Source: Qipengyuania algicida (lineage in GTDB: Bacteria; Pseudomonadota; Alphaproteobacteria; Sphingomonadales; Sphingomonadaceae). From it: a stretch of DNA of 64,000 nucleotides. How positions within the stretch are numbered: position 1 is the stretch's first letter; each line of letters begins with the position of its first letter. The DNA is taken from assembly GCF_009828025.1 (NCBI RefSeq), contig NZ_WTYA01000004.1, positions 217,560 to 281,559 of the forward strand, given 5' to 3'. The translations under genes were made by a program, and so were the position numbers. The notes beneath the pieces are model-generated. The model did not search any database and was not told the DNA's origin. It saw only the letters and a list, made by a program, of their open reading frames with translations. Below are positions 18,601 to 28,200 of the stretch, piece by piece.

Positions 18601-20802
18601 ATGACATTCCGTACCGTGCTGCTTTGCAGCGCAGTCTGCTTTGCATTTCCCCTTCAAGCGCACGCCGAAGCACCTGCTCCCCAGCAGTCTTCAACTGATA
18701 CCTCCACACAAACATCGACGCGAACGTCCACTGCTTCGACAGCCAGCGACGAAACCGGCAATGCGATCGTCGTGACAGCGCGTCGGCTCGACTTGGCGCG
18801 CGACAGCATCAATCCCTCGCTTGGCACCAGCCAAACGCTGGTGACCCGCGCAGCGATCGACGTTCAACCGGGTGGCGCCAACAATGCGCTCTCTTCCGTG
18901 CTGTTGCAGGCACCCGGCGTATCGCAGGACTCGACCAACAACGGCGAGGTCCACATCCGTAACGAGCACGGCAATGTGCAGTATCGGCTCAATGGAGTGA
19001 CGGTGCCGCAGGCGTTCTCCGGTTTCGGGGCCGACGTCGATCCGCGCATCGCCAATTCGGTCGAAATCCTGACCGGCGCGCTGCCCGCGCAATATGGGCT
19101 GCGCACCTCGGGCGTGGTCAATATGACGACGCGTACAGGCACCTTCGGCCTCGGCGGTGATGTCGGCATCTATGGCGGCAGCAACAACGAGATCAATCCG
19201 AGCGCGTCCTTTACCGATTCCTTCGGCGCGACCAATGTGTTCCTGTCTGGCAGCTATCTCGAAAACGACCTCGGCATCGAAAACCCGACCCCCGACCGCG
19301 CGGCAATTCACGACCACACCGAGCAGTGGCGCGGCTTTGGCTATGCCTCCACCCTGCTCGGCAGCGAAGACCGCATCAGCGCCTTCGGCGGCGCGGCGAT
19401 CGGGCGGTTTCAGATTCCCAACCAGCCGGGTGTCACGCCGGAATACAATTATCTCGGCCAGACTGATTTCGATTCGACCAAGCTCGACCAGAATCAGCGG
19501 CAGGACACCTGGTTCGGCGTCGTCGCATTCCAGCACTCGGGCGACCGGCTGAACTTCCAGATCGCGCCCTTCTATCGTTATGCCAAGGCGCAGTTTACTG
19601 CCGACCCGAACGGCGGCACACTGATGTTCAACGGCACGGATTCGAACCTGACAGAAACAAGCTATGCTAGCGGCGTGCAGGCCGATGCCTCCTACGCACT
19701 GGGTGACAGCCACACATTGCGTTTTGGCCTGTTCTTCCAGAATGAGGTTTCACGCAGCGACAGCGTGAATCGCGTGTTTCCGGTCGATAACAGCGGTGCC
19801 CCGCAGTCGAGCGACGTCCCAATCGTTATCCCGGTCGCCGAGCGCGTGCTTGGCCGGACCTATTCTGCGTATCTGCAGGACGAATGGAAGCTGTCCGACA
19901 CGTTGACTGCGAATTACGGCGTTCGCTTCGACGAATCCGATGCGCAGGTGAACCAGTACCAGTTCAGCCCGCGCTTCAATCTCGTGTGGACACCGGGAGA
20001 AGGCACTACGCTGCACTTCGGATACGCCCGATACTTCACCCCTCCTCCGCTTACCCTGATCGGCAAAGGCACGCTGGCTGCATTCGATGGCACCACCGGC
20101 GCGCCCGAGGTGCAGGCCGACGGTCCGATCCGCGCAGAGTCGGACGACGTGTTTGACATCGGCATCCAGCAGAAGGTCGGCGACCATCTGACTCTTGGCG
20201 TCGATACCTATTACAAGATCGCCCGCAATCTGCTCGACGACACCACGCTCGGCGGAACGCAGATCCTTGCACCGTTCAATTACGCCAAGGGGCACACCTG
20301 GGGCGTCGAATACAAGGCATCCTACAACAACGGGCCGCTCAACGCCTACTTCAACATGGCACGCGGCCAGCAAAAGGCGACCGACATCGTCTCCAATCAG
20401 TATTTGATCGGTGCTGACGACTACGCCTATATCGCGAACCATTACATCTACACCGATCACTCACAGAAGCTGACCATGTCAGGTGGGGCCTCGCTCAATC
20501 TCGATGATGGGATTGGCAAGCTCAAGCCGGCCGTGGATTTCATCTACGGCAGCGGTCTGCGCAAGGACGATCCGGTCGGCGGCATACCCAATGGTGGCGA
20601 GCAGAGCCCATATATCCAGGTCAATCTCGGCCTCGCGCAGGACTTCGGTTACGACAAGGACCATGCATGGTCGCTGCGCTTCGACGTGATTAACCTGTTC
20701 GATTCCGTCTACGAAATCCACGACGGTTCGGGCGTCGGCGCCGGTCAGCCGGAATATGGCCCGCGTCGTTCATTCTTCGTCGGACTGCACAAGGCCTTCT
20801 GA
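18601..20802 (+). CDS. TonB-dependent outer membrane receptor
   Basis: A 733-residue receptor with a signal peptide (cleavage near LQAHA, residue 22), a TonB-box-like NAIVVTARRL, a plug domain (VHIRNEHGNVQYRLNGVTV, NSVEILTGALPAQYG) and a beta-barrel ending in ...RRSFFVGLHKAF with C-terminal Phe. A low-complexity Ser/Thr linker precedes the TonB box. GAGG lies 7 nt before the ATG. Ligand unknown; the palindromic operator upstream would fit metal-regulated uptake, but the protein is not obviously His-rich like ZnuD. Confidence 0.9.
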   Translation: MTFRTVLLCSAVCFAFPLQAHAEAPAPQQSSTDTSTQTSTRTSTASTASDETGNAIVVTARRLDLARDSINPSLGTSQTLVTRAAIDVQPGGANNALSSVLLQAPGVSQDSTNNGEVHIRNEHGNVQYRLNGVTVPQAFSGFGADVDPRIANSVEILTGALPAQYGLRTSGVVNMTTRTGTFGLGGDVGIYGGSNNEINPSASFTDSFGATNVFLSGSYLENDLGIENPTPDRAAIHDHTEQWRGFGYASTLLGSEDRISAFGGAAIGRFQIPNQPGVTPEYNYLGQTDFDSTKLDQNQRQDTWFGVVAFQHSGDRLNFQIAPFYRYAKAQFTADPNGGTLMFNGTDSNLTETSYASGVQADASYALGDSHTLRFGLFFQNEVSRSDSVNRVFPVDNSGAPQSSDVPIVIPVAERVLGRTYSAYLQDEWKLSDTLTANYGVRFDESDAQVNQYQFSPRFNLVWTPGEGTTLHFGYARYFTPPPLTLIGKGTLAAFDGTTGAPEVQADGPIRAESDDVFDIGIQQKVGDHLTLGVDTYYKIARNLLDDTTLGGTQILAPFNYAKGHTWGVEYKASYNNGPLNAYFNMARGQQKATDIVSNQYLIGADDYAYIANHYIYTDHSQKLTMSGGASLNLDDGIGKLKPAVDFIYGSGLRKDDPVGGIPNGGEQSPYIQVNLGLAQDFGYDKDHAWSLRFDVINLFDSVYEIHDGSGVGAGQPEYGPRRSFFVGLHKAF

Positions 20803-20810
20803 CATACGAC

Positions 20811-20841
20811 AATGCCGCCCCTTTTCAGGAGGGTCGGCATT
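20811..20841 (+). terminator. Rho-independent-type terminator after TonB receptor
   Basis: AATGCCGCCC pairs with GGGTCGGCATT (one bulged T) around a 10-nt loop and is followed by GCGTTTTCC. It begins 8 bp after the receptor stop codon. Confidence 0.6.
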
Positions 20842-20870
20842 GCGTTTTCCAATCGAACGATTCAGTCAAC

Positions 20871-20904
20871 GATCGCCGGCGCTCCGTGTGGAGCGCCGGC
20901 GATC
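20871..20904. repeat. Perfect 15-bp inverted repeat between convergent genes
   Basis: GATCGCCGGCGCTCC, loop GTGT, then its exact complement. It lies 5 bp from the permease stop codon on the other strand. No T run follows on either side. It could stop transcription from the permease side or be a REP-like element; copies elsewhere cannot be checked here. Confidence 0.6.
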
Positions 20905-20908
20905 TTGA

Positions 20909-22477
20909 TCAATCGGGTGCCGAAGGCACCATCGTCTCTTCGCCTTCGACATCGTCGACAACCTCAACAATTCCGCGGCCCAGATGGCTGTGACGGCGAC
21001 TGTAGAGAAAATAGACAATCAGTCCGAGCGCGCCCCATCCCGGCAAGAACAGCATCGCTGCGCTGGGCAGATTGAAGAACAGCAGGACGCAGCCGATAAT
21101 GGTCAAAGGTGCGACGACCCACACGCCCGGAACCTTGAAGTGGCGTGGGCGGGTCGGATCTTTCACGCGCAGCATCATCACCGCAATCGCCACCATCATG
21201 AAGGCGTAGAGGGTTCCGGCATTCGAAATGTCGGCCAGCTGCCCGACCGGGAAGAAGGCCGCAGCGATGGCGACCGCAACACCGGTAATGATGGTTACGA
21301 TGTGCGGAGTGCGGAAACGGGGGTGAACCCGGCTCAGCGCTTCCGGCAACAACCCGTCACGGCTCATGACGAAGAAAATACGCGTCTGGCCAAAGATCAG
21401 CACGAGGATCACCGACGGGAGGGCAAGAAAAGCTGCCAGCCCGATGAGATTGCCAATGCCTGTAAAGCCGATCATCTTCAGAACATGCGCCAGCGGCTCT
21501 TTGGAGCAAACCAGCGCGTTTGCGTATTGCGGCAAAGCACATTGGCGCGCGAGTTCGGTCGAACCGGCTTCGAGCGGCAATCCAGCCGCGCTCATGATCG
21601 GCTCCCCGCCAAGCGTACCGATAGCCCCGGCAGCGACAAGAATATAGAAAACGGTACAAAACAGGAGCGACCCCACGAGGCCTATTGGGACGTTACGTTG
21701 GGGGTTCTTGGTCTCCTCAGCAGCGGTCGAGACTGCGTCGAAGCCCACATAGGCAAAGAACATGGTCGCAGCCGCACCGACCGCGCCAACGCCGCTACCC
21801 CAGCCGCCGAAAAGACCGGCTGGCAGAAACGGATTGAACTTCTCGGCCGAGAATTCCGGGCTGGTGAGCGTGATAGCGACAAAGGCGGTCAGAGCGATAA
21901 CCTTGATCCCGACCAGTACCGCGTTGACCTTGGCGCTTTCACTTGTGCCGATCACCAGCAGGAAGGTGACCAGCAACGCGATTACCAAGGCAGGCAGATT
22001 GATGAAACCGCCGGCCACGCCGCCAAATGCGAGCGGTCCGGCGCTCAACCACGTAGGCAGATGAACACCGAGCCCGCCAAGCACCGTTCCGGAAAAATAC
22101 CCAGACCAGCCGACCGCAACTGCGCTCGCCGCAATCGCATATTCCATGATCAATGCCCAACCCACGGTCCAGGCGAAAAATTCGCCTATCGTCGCATAGC
22201 TGTAGGTATAGGCGCTGCCCGCAACGGGGATCATTGCCGCGATTTCCGCATAGCAAAGAGCTGCGACGATACAGACGGCACCGGCGATCGCGAACGCGAC
22301 CATGAGGCCTGGCCCGGCCTTCTGCGCACCGACGGCGGTCAGCACGAAGATACCCGTACCGATAACGCAGCCGATTCCCATCAATGTCAGCTGAAACCAG
22401 CCTAGCGAGCGCTTGAGCGACTTCTTGTCTGCTACCGCCAGGATGGCATCAAGCGGTTTGACCCGATCTAAGAACAT
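20909..22477 (-). CDS. APC-superfamily amino acid permease
   Basis: A 522-residue inner membrane transporter with about 12 or more hydrophobic helices. The first helix has the APC consensus IGCVIGTGIFVLTAVGA, and YAEIAAMIPVAGSAYTYSYA follows, as in cationic amino acid transporters. A long extracytoplasmic loop contains two cysteines (RQCALPQ and LVCSKEP). The start is preceded by AGGGAGGGA. It is a single gene between two convergent or divergent neighbours; substrate inferred only at family level. Confidence 0.9.
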   Translation of the reverse strand: MFLDRVKPLDAILAVADKKSLKRSLGWFQLTLMGIGCVIGTGIFVLTAVGAQKAGPGLMVAFAIAGAVCIVAALCYAEIAAMIPVAGSAYTYSYATIGEFFAWTVGWALIMEYAIAASAVAVGWSGYFSGTVLGGLGVHLPTWLSAGPLAFGGVAGGFINLPALVIALLVTFLLVIGTSESAKVNAVLVGIKVIALTAFVAITLTSPEFSAEKFNPFLPAGLFGGWGSGVGAVGAAATMFFAYVGFDAVSTAAEETKNPQRNVPIGLVGSLLFCTVFYILVAAGAIGTLGGEPIMSAAGLPLEAGSTELARQCALPQYANALVCSKEPLAHVLKMIGFTGIGNLIGLAAFLALPSVILVLIFGQTRIFFVMSRDGLLPEALSRVHPRFRTPHIVTIITGVAVAIAAAFFPVGQLADISNAGTLYAFMMVAIAVMMLRVKDPTRPRHFKVPGVWVVAPLTIIGCVLLFFNLPSAAMLFLPGWGALGLIVYFLYSRRHSHLGRGIVEVVDDVEGEETMVPSAPD

Positions 22478-22624
22478 GTTTTGCTATTTCCCTCCCTCTG
22501 TCGGCGCAGGAGATAATTAACGCGCCCTCAGGAATGGGGCTGCAAGCTAACGAAACCAAATTGCAATACAAGGCGAAATCTGGCGGGTTTCCCCGACGGT
22601 CGCCGCCGTGTAGACGCTCAAGCC

Positions 22625-23497
22625 ATGTCCACGACTTTCCAGCTCGATGCTTCGACCAGCAGGGCCACCCCCACGCCGCAGCCGCGCAAACGGCTGACGG
22701 TGCCGAAGATCCGCGCGCACAAGCAGTCCGGCGAGACCAAGGAACCGCTTGTGATGCTGACCGCCTACACGGCGCGGCAGGCGCAATTGCTCGATGCGCA
22801 TTGCGATATGCTGCTGGTCGGGGATTCGCTTGGGCAAGTGATCTACGGATTGCCCTCCACCCTGCCCGTGACCACCGAAATGATGATCGCCCATGGTGCG
22901 GCGGTCGTTCGCGGGAGCTATCACGCGCTGGTCATCGTCGACATGCCTTTCGGCAGTTACGAAGGATCCAAAGAGCAGGCGTTCGACACCGCCAGCCGGA
23001 TCATGGCCGAAACGGGTTGCGCGGCGGTCAAGCTGGAAGGCGGCGAAGCGATGGCCGAGACAATTGCTTTCCTCTCCTCGCGCGGCATTCCAGTGATGGC
23101 CCATGTCGGCCTGACGCCGCAGGCGGTCAATGTGCTGGGCGGTTATGGCGCGCGCGGGCGCAGCCAGCACGAACATGACAAGATCATCGCCGACGGACAG
23201 GCCGTCGAGCAGGCTGGCGCCTTTGCGGTGGTGGCGGAAGGCGTGGTAGAACCCATAGCCGTTAGCCTCACCAGGACACTTGAAATACCAGTCATCGGCA
23301 TTGGCGCATCTGCGCAATGCGATGGACAGGTGCTGGTCACCGAAGATATGCTGGGCATGTTCGAACGGGTGCCGCGCTTCGTCAAACGCTATGAAAACCT
23401 CGCCGAAGTAATCTCATCGGCGGCGGAAACCTACGCGACGGAGGTCCGAGCACGGAATTTCCCGACCTCCGACCAAACCTATCAGCCCAAGGACTAG
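22625..23497 (+). CDS. panB: 3-methyl-2-oxobutanoate hydroxymethyltransferase
   Basis: PanB (290 residues) makes ketopantoate from 2-oxoisovalerate and 5,10-methylene-THF, the first step to pantothenate and CoA. Motifs are [47 protein letters not shown] and VVAEGVVEP with the catalytic Glu. It has an N-terminal extension of about 25 polar residues rich in Thr/Pro. panC is not adjacent. A DUF475 gene begins 8 bp downstream. Confidence 0.95.
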   Translation: MSTTFQLDASTSRATPTPQPRKRLTVPKIRAHKQSGETKEPLVMLTAYTARQAQLLDAHCDMLLVGDSLGQVIYGLPSTLPVTTEMMIAHGAAVVRGSYHALVIVDMPFGSYEGSKEQAFDTASRIMAETGCAAVKLEGGEAMAETIAFLSSRGIPVMAHVGLTPQAVNVLGGYGARGRSQHEHDKIIADGQAVEQAGAFAVVAEGVVEPIAVSLTRTLEIPVIGIGASAQCDGQVLVTEDMLGMFERVPRFVKRYENLAEVISSAAETYATEVRARNFPTSDQTYQPKD

Positions 23498-23505
23498 ACA
23501 CCGAC

Positions 23506-24558
23506 ATGGGGGGTATTGTCAGGCACTACGCCTTCTCCATAATCTTCATGCTCGTCTGCCTTGTGCTCGCGGCATGGTACGGCTGGGAAAGCACCGGCAG
23601 CGTCGCTGGGATGATGTCTGTCCTGTGGGTGGTTTTCGTCCTGTCGGTGCTGGAAGTATCGCTCAGCTTCGACAATGCGGTCGTCAATGCGTCGGTCCTC
23701 AAGGAGATGGACGAGGTCTGGCAGCAGCGCTTCCTGACCTGGGGCATCGCCATAGCGGTGTTCGGGATGCGTATCCTGTTTCCGCTGGCGATCGTCGCCA
23801 TCGCGGCGGGAATCGGGCCTGTCGATGCAGTGAACCTGTCCTTGCGCGATCCCCAGCAATACGAACAGATCGTCAGCTCCGCCCATGTGGGCATCGCCGG
23901 TTTCGGCGGTGCATTCCTCGCCATGGTCGGCCTGAAGTTCTTTTTCGACCTCGACAAGGAAGTGCACTGGATCCGGTTCGTCGAGAAACGGCTGGTATCG
24001 TTTGCCAACCTTCCCGCAATCGAGATCGCCTTGCTGTTGCTTGCGCTGTGGGGCGTGTCGACCATGCTACCTTCCGAAGAAGCCTTGACGTTTTTGGTTG
24101 CCGGCATCCTCGGCCTTGTGGCCTTCATTGCGGTCGAAGGGATCAATGCGCTGCTCGAAGGGGACGATATAGGCACGACGGCAGCACAAGCGGTGGTACG
24201 CAATGGGTTGGCGGGATTTCTCTATCTCAACGTGCTCGACGCAAGCTTCAGCTTCGACGGGGTAATCGGTGCTTTCGCATTGTCGAACAATATGATTGTC
24301 ATCGCGCTCGGCCTCTCGATCGGCGCCATGTTCGTGCGCTCGATGACCATCCACCTCGTCCGGCAAGGCACGCTGTCGCAATACCGTTTTCTCGAACATG
24401 GGGCATTCTGGGCGATCATCGCGCTGGGCGGGATCATGCTGATCTCAGCACGGTTTCACATTCCCGAGACGATCACCGGGATTATCGGAGCGGTACTGAT
24501 CGGCCTCTCGCTCGCCTGGTCGATCTTTTACAACAGGCGCGAACGCAGCGATCTCTAG
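23506..24558 (+). CDS. DUF475 (TerC-related) integral membrane protein
   Basis: A 350-residue membrane protein with about nine hydrophobic helices. Two internally related motifs, VSLSFDNAVVNA (near residue 50) and ASFSFDGVIGAF (near 247), match the acidic SFDN/SFDG motifs of the TerC/Alx superfamily, which has been linked to metal ion export and tellurite resistance. It follows panB by 8 bp and its last 4 bp overlap prsR convergently. Specific function unknown. Confidence 0.85.
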   Translation: MGGIVRHYAFSIIFMLVCLVLAAWYGWESTGSVAGMMSVLWVVFVLSVLEVSLSFDNAVVNASVLKEMDEVWQQRFLTWGIAIAVFGMRILFPLAIVAIAAGIGPVDAVNLSLRDPQQYEQIVSSAHVGIAGFGGAFLAMVGLKFFFDLDKEVHWIRFVEKRLVSFANLPAIEIALLLLALWGVSTMLPSEEALTFLVAGILGLVAFIAVEGINALLEGDDIGTTAAQAVVRNGLAGFLYLNVLDASFSFDGVIGAFALSNNMIVIALGLSIGAMFVRSMTIHLVRQGTLSQYRFLEHGAFWAIIALGGIMLISARFHIPETITGIIGAVLIGLSLAWSIFYNRRERSDL

Positions 24559-25931
24559 GCGTCTTCCGGCCTGAGCTCATACTGTTTGAGCAGATCGTAA
24601 AGCGTCGGGCGACTGATCCCGAGCAGCTTGGCCGTGTTGGAAATATTGCCTTCGCTACGCGCAAGTGCCTGACGGATCATCCGACGATCGGCCTGCTCGC
24701 GCGCAGTCTTGAGGTTGAGTGCAAGTTCGTCGCCTTCCTCACCATCTTGCAACAGATCCAGATCTTCGGCGCTAACAAGCTTCCCATCGGCCATGATCAC
24801 CGCGCGCTTGACCCGGTTTTCCAGTTCACGGACGTTTCCGGGCCATGGCCAGCCATCGATTGCCGCCAGCGCATCGGGAGCGAATCCTTTCACTTGCGGG
24901 TTCATTTCCTTGGCAAAACGGGTCAGGAAGCTTTTCGCGAGCAACACCGCGTCGCCCGGCCTTTCGGTCAGCGTCGGGATCTTCACCACGATCTCTGCGA
25001 GGCGGTAGAACAAGTCTTCACGAAAACGCCCATCGGCGATCATCGCTTCGAGGTCCTGATGGGTCGCGCAGACGATCCGTGTATCGACCGCGATCGTTTG
25101 GCGTCCGCCAACACGTTCGATCGTACGCTCCTGAAGGAACCGCAACAGCTTGACCTGAAGCGGCAGCGGGATGTCACCAACCTCATCGAGGAACAGCGTG
25201 CCACCATTAGCCTGTTCAATCTTGCCCTCGGTGGTCTTGACCGCGCCGGTAAAAGCGCCCTTTTCGTGCCCGAACAGTTCGCTCTCGAGCAGGTTTTCCG
25301 GGATCGCCGCGCAATTGATCGCAACGAATGCGCCCCCGCTACGATCGCTCGCGTCGTGCAGGCCGCGGGCAAGCAATTCTTTGCCCGTCCCGCTCGCACC
25401 AAGCAGCATCACCGAAACATTTGCGTTGGCGACACGCTCGATCGTGCGTGCTACCTTTTGCATCTCTGGTGCTGCTGTAATCATGCGGCCGAGTACGCGT
25501 TTGTCCTCGCCCACGCGCTCGGCGAGGCTGCGGTTTTCGCTTTCGATCTGGAAGAGCTTGAAGGCGCGCTCGACGATCAACCCGAGCCGCTCGATATCGA
25601 CCGGCTTCTGGTAGAAGTCATATGCACCGCGCTTGATCGCCTCAAGCGCGCTTTCCCGCGCCCCATGCCCCGATGCCACGATCACCTTGGTATCGGGTTT
25701 AAGCGCCATGATCGCATCGAGCACCGCAAAACCTTCGTTGGTGCCATCGGGATCCGGCGGCAGGCCAAGATCGAGCGTCACCACCGCAGGCATATCCGCG
25801 CGCAGCGCATTCAGCGCCGTTTCGCGATCGAATGCCTGAACAACCTCGAAATCGTCATACGCCCATTTGAGCTGAGCCTGCAGCCCCTCGTCATCCTCTA
25901 CGACCAGCAATTTCGGCTTCGAAGCGCTCAT
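24555..25931 (-). CDS. prsR: PEP-CTERM system sigma-54 response regulator PrsR
   Basis: A 458-residue NtrC-family activator. The receiver domain has phospho-acceptor Asp54 in VTLDLGLPP. The AAA+ domain has Walker A GASGTGKE (178-185) and GAFTGA (225-230) for sigma-54 contact. A Fis-type helix-turn-helix ends the protein (GNISNTAKLLGISRPTLYDLL). It overlaps prsK (TAATG), its cognate kinase. PrsK/PrsR pairs are known from exosortase/PEP-CTERM exopolysaccharide genomes; its target genes should have -24/-12 promoters. Confidence 0.92.
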   Translation of the reverse strand: MSASKPKLLVVEDDEGLQAQLKWAYDDFEVVQAFDRETALNALRADMPAVVTLDLGLPPDPDGTNEGFAVLDAIMALKPDTKVIVASGHGARESALEAIKRGAYDFYQKPVDIERLGLIVERAFKLFQIESENRSLAERVGEDKRVLGRMITAAPEMQKVARTIERVANANVSVMLLGASGTGKELLARGLHDASDRSGGAFVAINCAAIPENLLESELFGHEKGAFTGAVKTTEGKIEQANGGTLFLDEVGDIPLPLQVKLLRFLQERTIERVGGRQTIAVDTRIVCATHQDLEAMIADGRFREDLFYRLAEIVVKIPTLTERPGDAVLLAKSFLTRFAKEMNPQVKGFAPDALAAIDGWPWPGNVRELENRVKRAVIMADGKLVSAEDLDLLQDGEEGDELALNLKTAREQADRRMIRQALARSEGNISNTAKLLGISRPTLYDLLKQYELRPEDA

Positions 25932-28030
25932 TACGCTGCCCTTTCATCAACATCGTCGGTGCCATGCTGGCGTTCGATCAGCCGGGCAGCCTCGGCGAGA
26001 GGCAAGCTCACGGTAAAGCGCGACCCGAGCCCTTCGCGCGATTGCACATGCAGCCGCCCGCCCATCGCGTGAACGAGCTCGCGGGCTTCGCAAGCGCCGA
26101 TCCCAAAGCCGTTGTCCTTGGTCGACTGGAACGGGCGGAACAGCTCGGTACGGATAAATTGTGCGCTCATGCCCTTGCCCGTGTCGATCACCGAAATTTC
26201 ACCGCGGAGTCCGGTACTACCGATTTCCATGAGGACCTGGTGTCCTTCAGGGCTGGCATCGATCGCGTTTTGGACGAGATGGGAGATCGCTTGATCGAGG
26301 CATTCCGCATCGCCCACCACCACACATTCGCCATTGCTCTGAATTTCGACGGGATGTGTTTCGGCAAAGCGCAACCGAATGTCACGGGCCATGCGCTTGA
26401 GCTCAATGGCCTGCCGCCTTTCGCCGCGCGGGGTTCCATAACGACCAAGCCGACGCACCAGCCCATCGAGTTTGTCGGTGCTGTTGCGCAAGGTCACGAC
26501 CATATCCTTGCGGAATTCGGGATTTTCGGCGTGCTTTTCGGCATTGCGGGCCAGCAGTCCCATCTGGCTGGACAGATTCTTGATGTCATGCATGACGAAA
26601 GCCATGCGGCGGTTGAATTCGTCGAAGCGAGCCGCTTCCTGAAGCGCTTCATGGCTGGCGTTCTCGGCCAGATAGCTGGCCAGCTGCTGACCGGAGATCG
26701 CAAGCAGGTCGAAGTCTTCCCAATCGAGCCGCCTCGGCGCCGCCGGACGGGCAAGGACAATTACGCCCATCAGTCGCTCAGAGTGAAGCAATGGCACGGC
26801 TGACCAGATCTGCGGATCGGCGACCAACCATTCCGGAATGTGCTGCAATTCGCCATGGTGTTCGATCCCCGCGCGCACCTCGCCAAAATCGAGGATCAGA
26901 CCTTCGCCCTCGAAAATCCGCGCCAGTGCCGAGGGCATGGCCGGTGCAGGAACGTCGATGGCGTCCCATCGCCACCGCTCGGCCAGCGTCAAGCTGCCCG
27001 TCTCGTCGGGAGCCAACAGCAGGCCAGCTCCGCTATCGGTGATATCGGCGAGCGATTGGATCGCGCGCTGCTGAAGACTTGCCGTATCGCTTGCGGCATT
27101 TGCCATAGTGTTGGTGAAACGTATCCACTCATTCCGGTAATCGTAGCGGTGCTTGAACAGGTGTTTCAGTGCCAGTAATCGCAACGACCCGCGCAGTCTT
27201 GGCGATGGTAGCCATAACGCGACGATGATGGCCGCCAGCAACAAAATGCCGACCTGGGTGACATGCGCTAGATCGCCCGACGCGCGCGCGACCCTGTCGG
27301 ACAAAGCCACCATCGCCAGAAAATAAAAGCCAGTGAGCGCAATCGACAAGGTGCTGAAAGTCATGGCCCGGGAAGGCTTGAACCGCAATCCAGCGGACTT
27401 CTGCAGATATCCGAATGCGAACATCGCAGCGCTCACTGCGACAACCGCTGCTCGCAACGCTCCCAATTGCACGGTCGTCTTCCCGCTGAGATAGGCGACC
27501 GTGTAGAGGTTGAGTTCGAACAGCCAGAACAGGGCCAGTGCCGCGCTGTTCCAGGCCAGCAGCCTGCGCGAGCTGGTGGCGGCGCCGCCATAGAGGTTAT
27601 GAACCAGCAACAACGCGCCGACGGCAACCAGAATTCGGAATAGGGCCATCATTTGAACGACGGCGGCAACCGGTTGAGGTTCGGCGGAAGCGATCGCGAT
27701 TAGGAAGAATTGCAGAAATTCGACCAGACCCAGCGCCACCGCTACTGGGCGCACCAATGCCAGACTTTCGTCGCGACCATCATTGGCAAACAGCCGGAAC
27801 AGGACAAAAATCCACGCGAGATTGCGAAGGATTTCGTAAAATTGCGTGAGACTGCTGGATGGGGGAAGAGTAATGACCAGCAGACACCATACGCCGCTGA
27901 CCAGCAGAGCCGTAATGCCTGCAAAGCGATCCGACCGCTGACTGTCGCCCATCTTTGCAACTGCAATAGCGGACAGGGCGCAGACGACAGCACCCGCTCC
28001 GAATAGCAGCAGAGTTAGCAATTGGGCCAT
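25931..28030 (-). CDS. prsK: PEP-CTERM system histidine kinase PrsK
   Basis: A 699-residue membrane sensor kinase. The N-terminal third has about eight to ten hydrophobic helices, then a GAF-like domain (about 300-450), the dimerisation helix with His near residue 480 (FVMHDIKNLSSQ) and a HATPase domain (LVQNAIDASPEG, VIDTGKGMS, GFGIGACEARELV). The start at MAQLLTLLLFGAG is chosen because GAGG lies 8 nt upstream and it begins the first membrane helix; an upstream in-frame start would add 31 arginine-rich residues. A palindrome at 28149 lies in its promoter region. Confidence 0.92.
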   Translation of the reverse strand: MAQLLTLLLFGAGAVVCALSAIAVAKMGDSQRSDRFAGITALLVSGVWCLLVITLPPSSSLTQFYEILRNLAWIFVLFRLFANDGRDESLALVRPVAVALGLVEFLQFFLIAIASAEPQPVAAVVQMMALFRILVAVGALLLVHNLYGGAATSSRRLLAWNSAALALFWLFELNLYTVAYLSGKTTVQLGALRAAVVAVSAAMFAFGYLQKSAGLRFKPSRAMTFSTLSIALTGFYFLAMVALSDRVARASGDLAHVTQVGILLLAAIIVALWLPSPRLRGSLRLLALKHLFKHRYDYRNEWIRFTNTMANAASDTASLQQRAIQSLADITDSGAGLLLAPDETGSLTLAERWRWDAIDVPAPAMPSALARIFEGEGLILDFGEVRAGIEHHGELQHIPEWLVADPQIWSAVPLLHSERLMGVIVLARPAAPRRLDWEDFDLLAISGQQLASYLAENASHEALQEAARFDEFNRRMAFVMHDIKNLSSQMGLLARNAEKHAENPEFRKDMVVTLRNSTDKLDGLVRRLGRYGTPRGERRQAIELKRMARDIRLRFAETHPVEIQSNGECVVVGDAECLDQAISHLVQNAIDASPEGHQVLMEIGSTGLRGEISVIDTGKGMSAQFIRTELFRPFQSTKDNGFGIGACEARELVHAMGGRLHVQSREGLGSRFTVSLPLAEAARLIERQHGTDDVDERAA

Positions 28031-28148
28031 CAGCAGACCTCGCGCCCGTGACCGCCCGCAGAAAGCCGCGTCCATATCGGACTCGAAGGCAAGACGGGAC
28101 AGGCGAATTCGGTCATGCGCCATATCTGGAGAAACAAGGTAAAATGTC

Positions 28149-28159
28149 GGTAAATTTTA
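28149..28159 (-). promoter_or_regulatory. Palindrome GTAAATTTTAC upstream of prsK
   Basis: An odd-length perfect palindrome (GTAAA-T-TTTAC) about 119 bp upstream of the chosen prsK start and about 40 bp past the stop of the ScfR-like regulator gene. It matches the GYAAATTTTRC pattern also seen by aceA and the branched-chain dehydrogenase operon. An operator role is inferred. Confidence 0.45.
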
Positions 28160-28200
28160 CACTTCTTCCTGCAAGCTGAATTCGTTGGACTGCCCGGGGA

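Noticed and set aside
20984..22405. A 473-codon frame antisense to the amino acid permease
   Set aside because: The permease is unambiguous and hydrophobic, while the antisense product is Gln/Asp/Arg-rich with no domain.
23574..26072. An 832-codon open frame on the plus strand across the DUF475 gene and antisense to prsR
   Set aside because: It is out of phase with DUF475 and antisense to a clear NtrC-family protein; its sequence is Arg-rich low-quality translation typical of GC-rich shadow frames.
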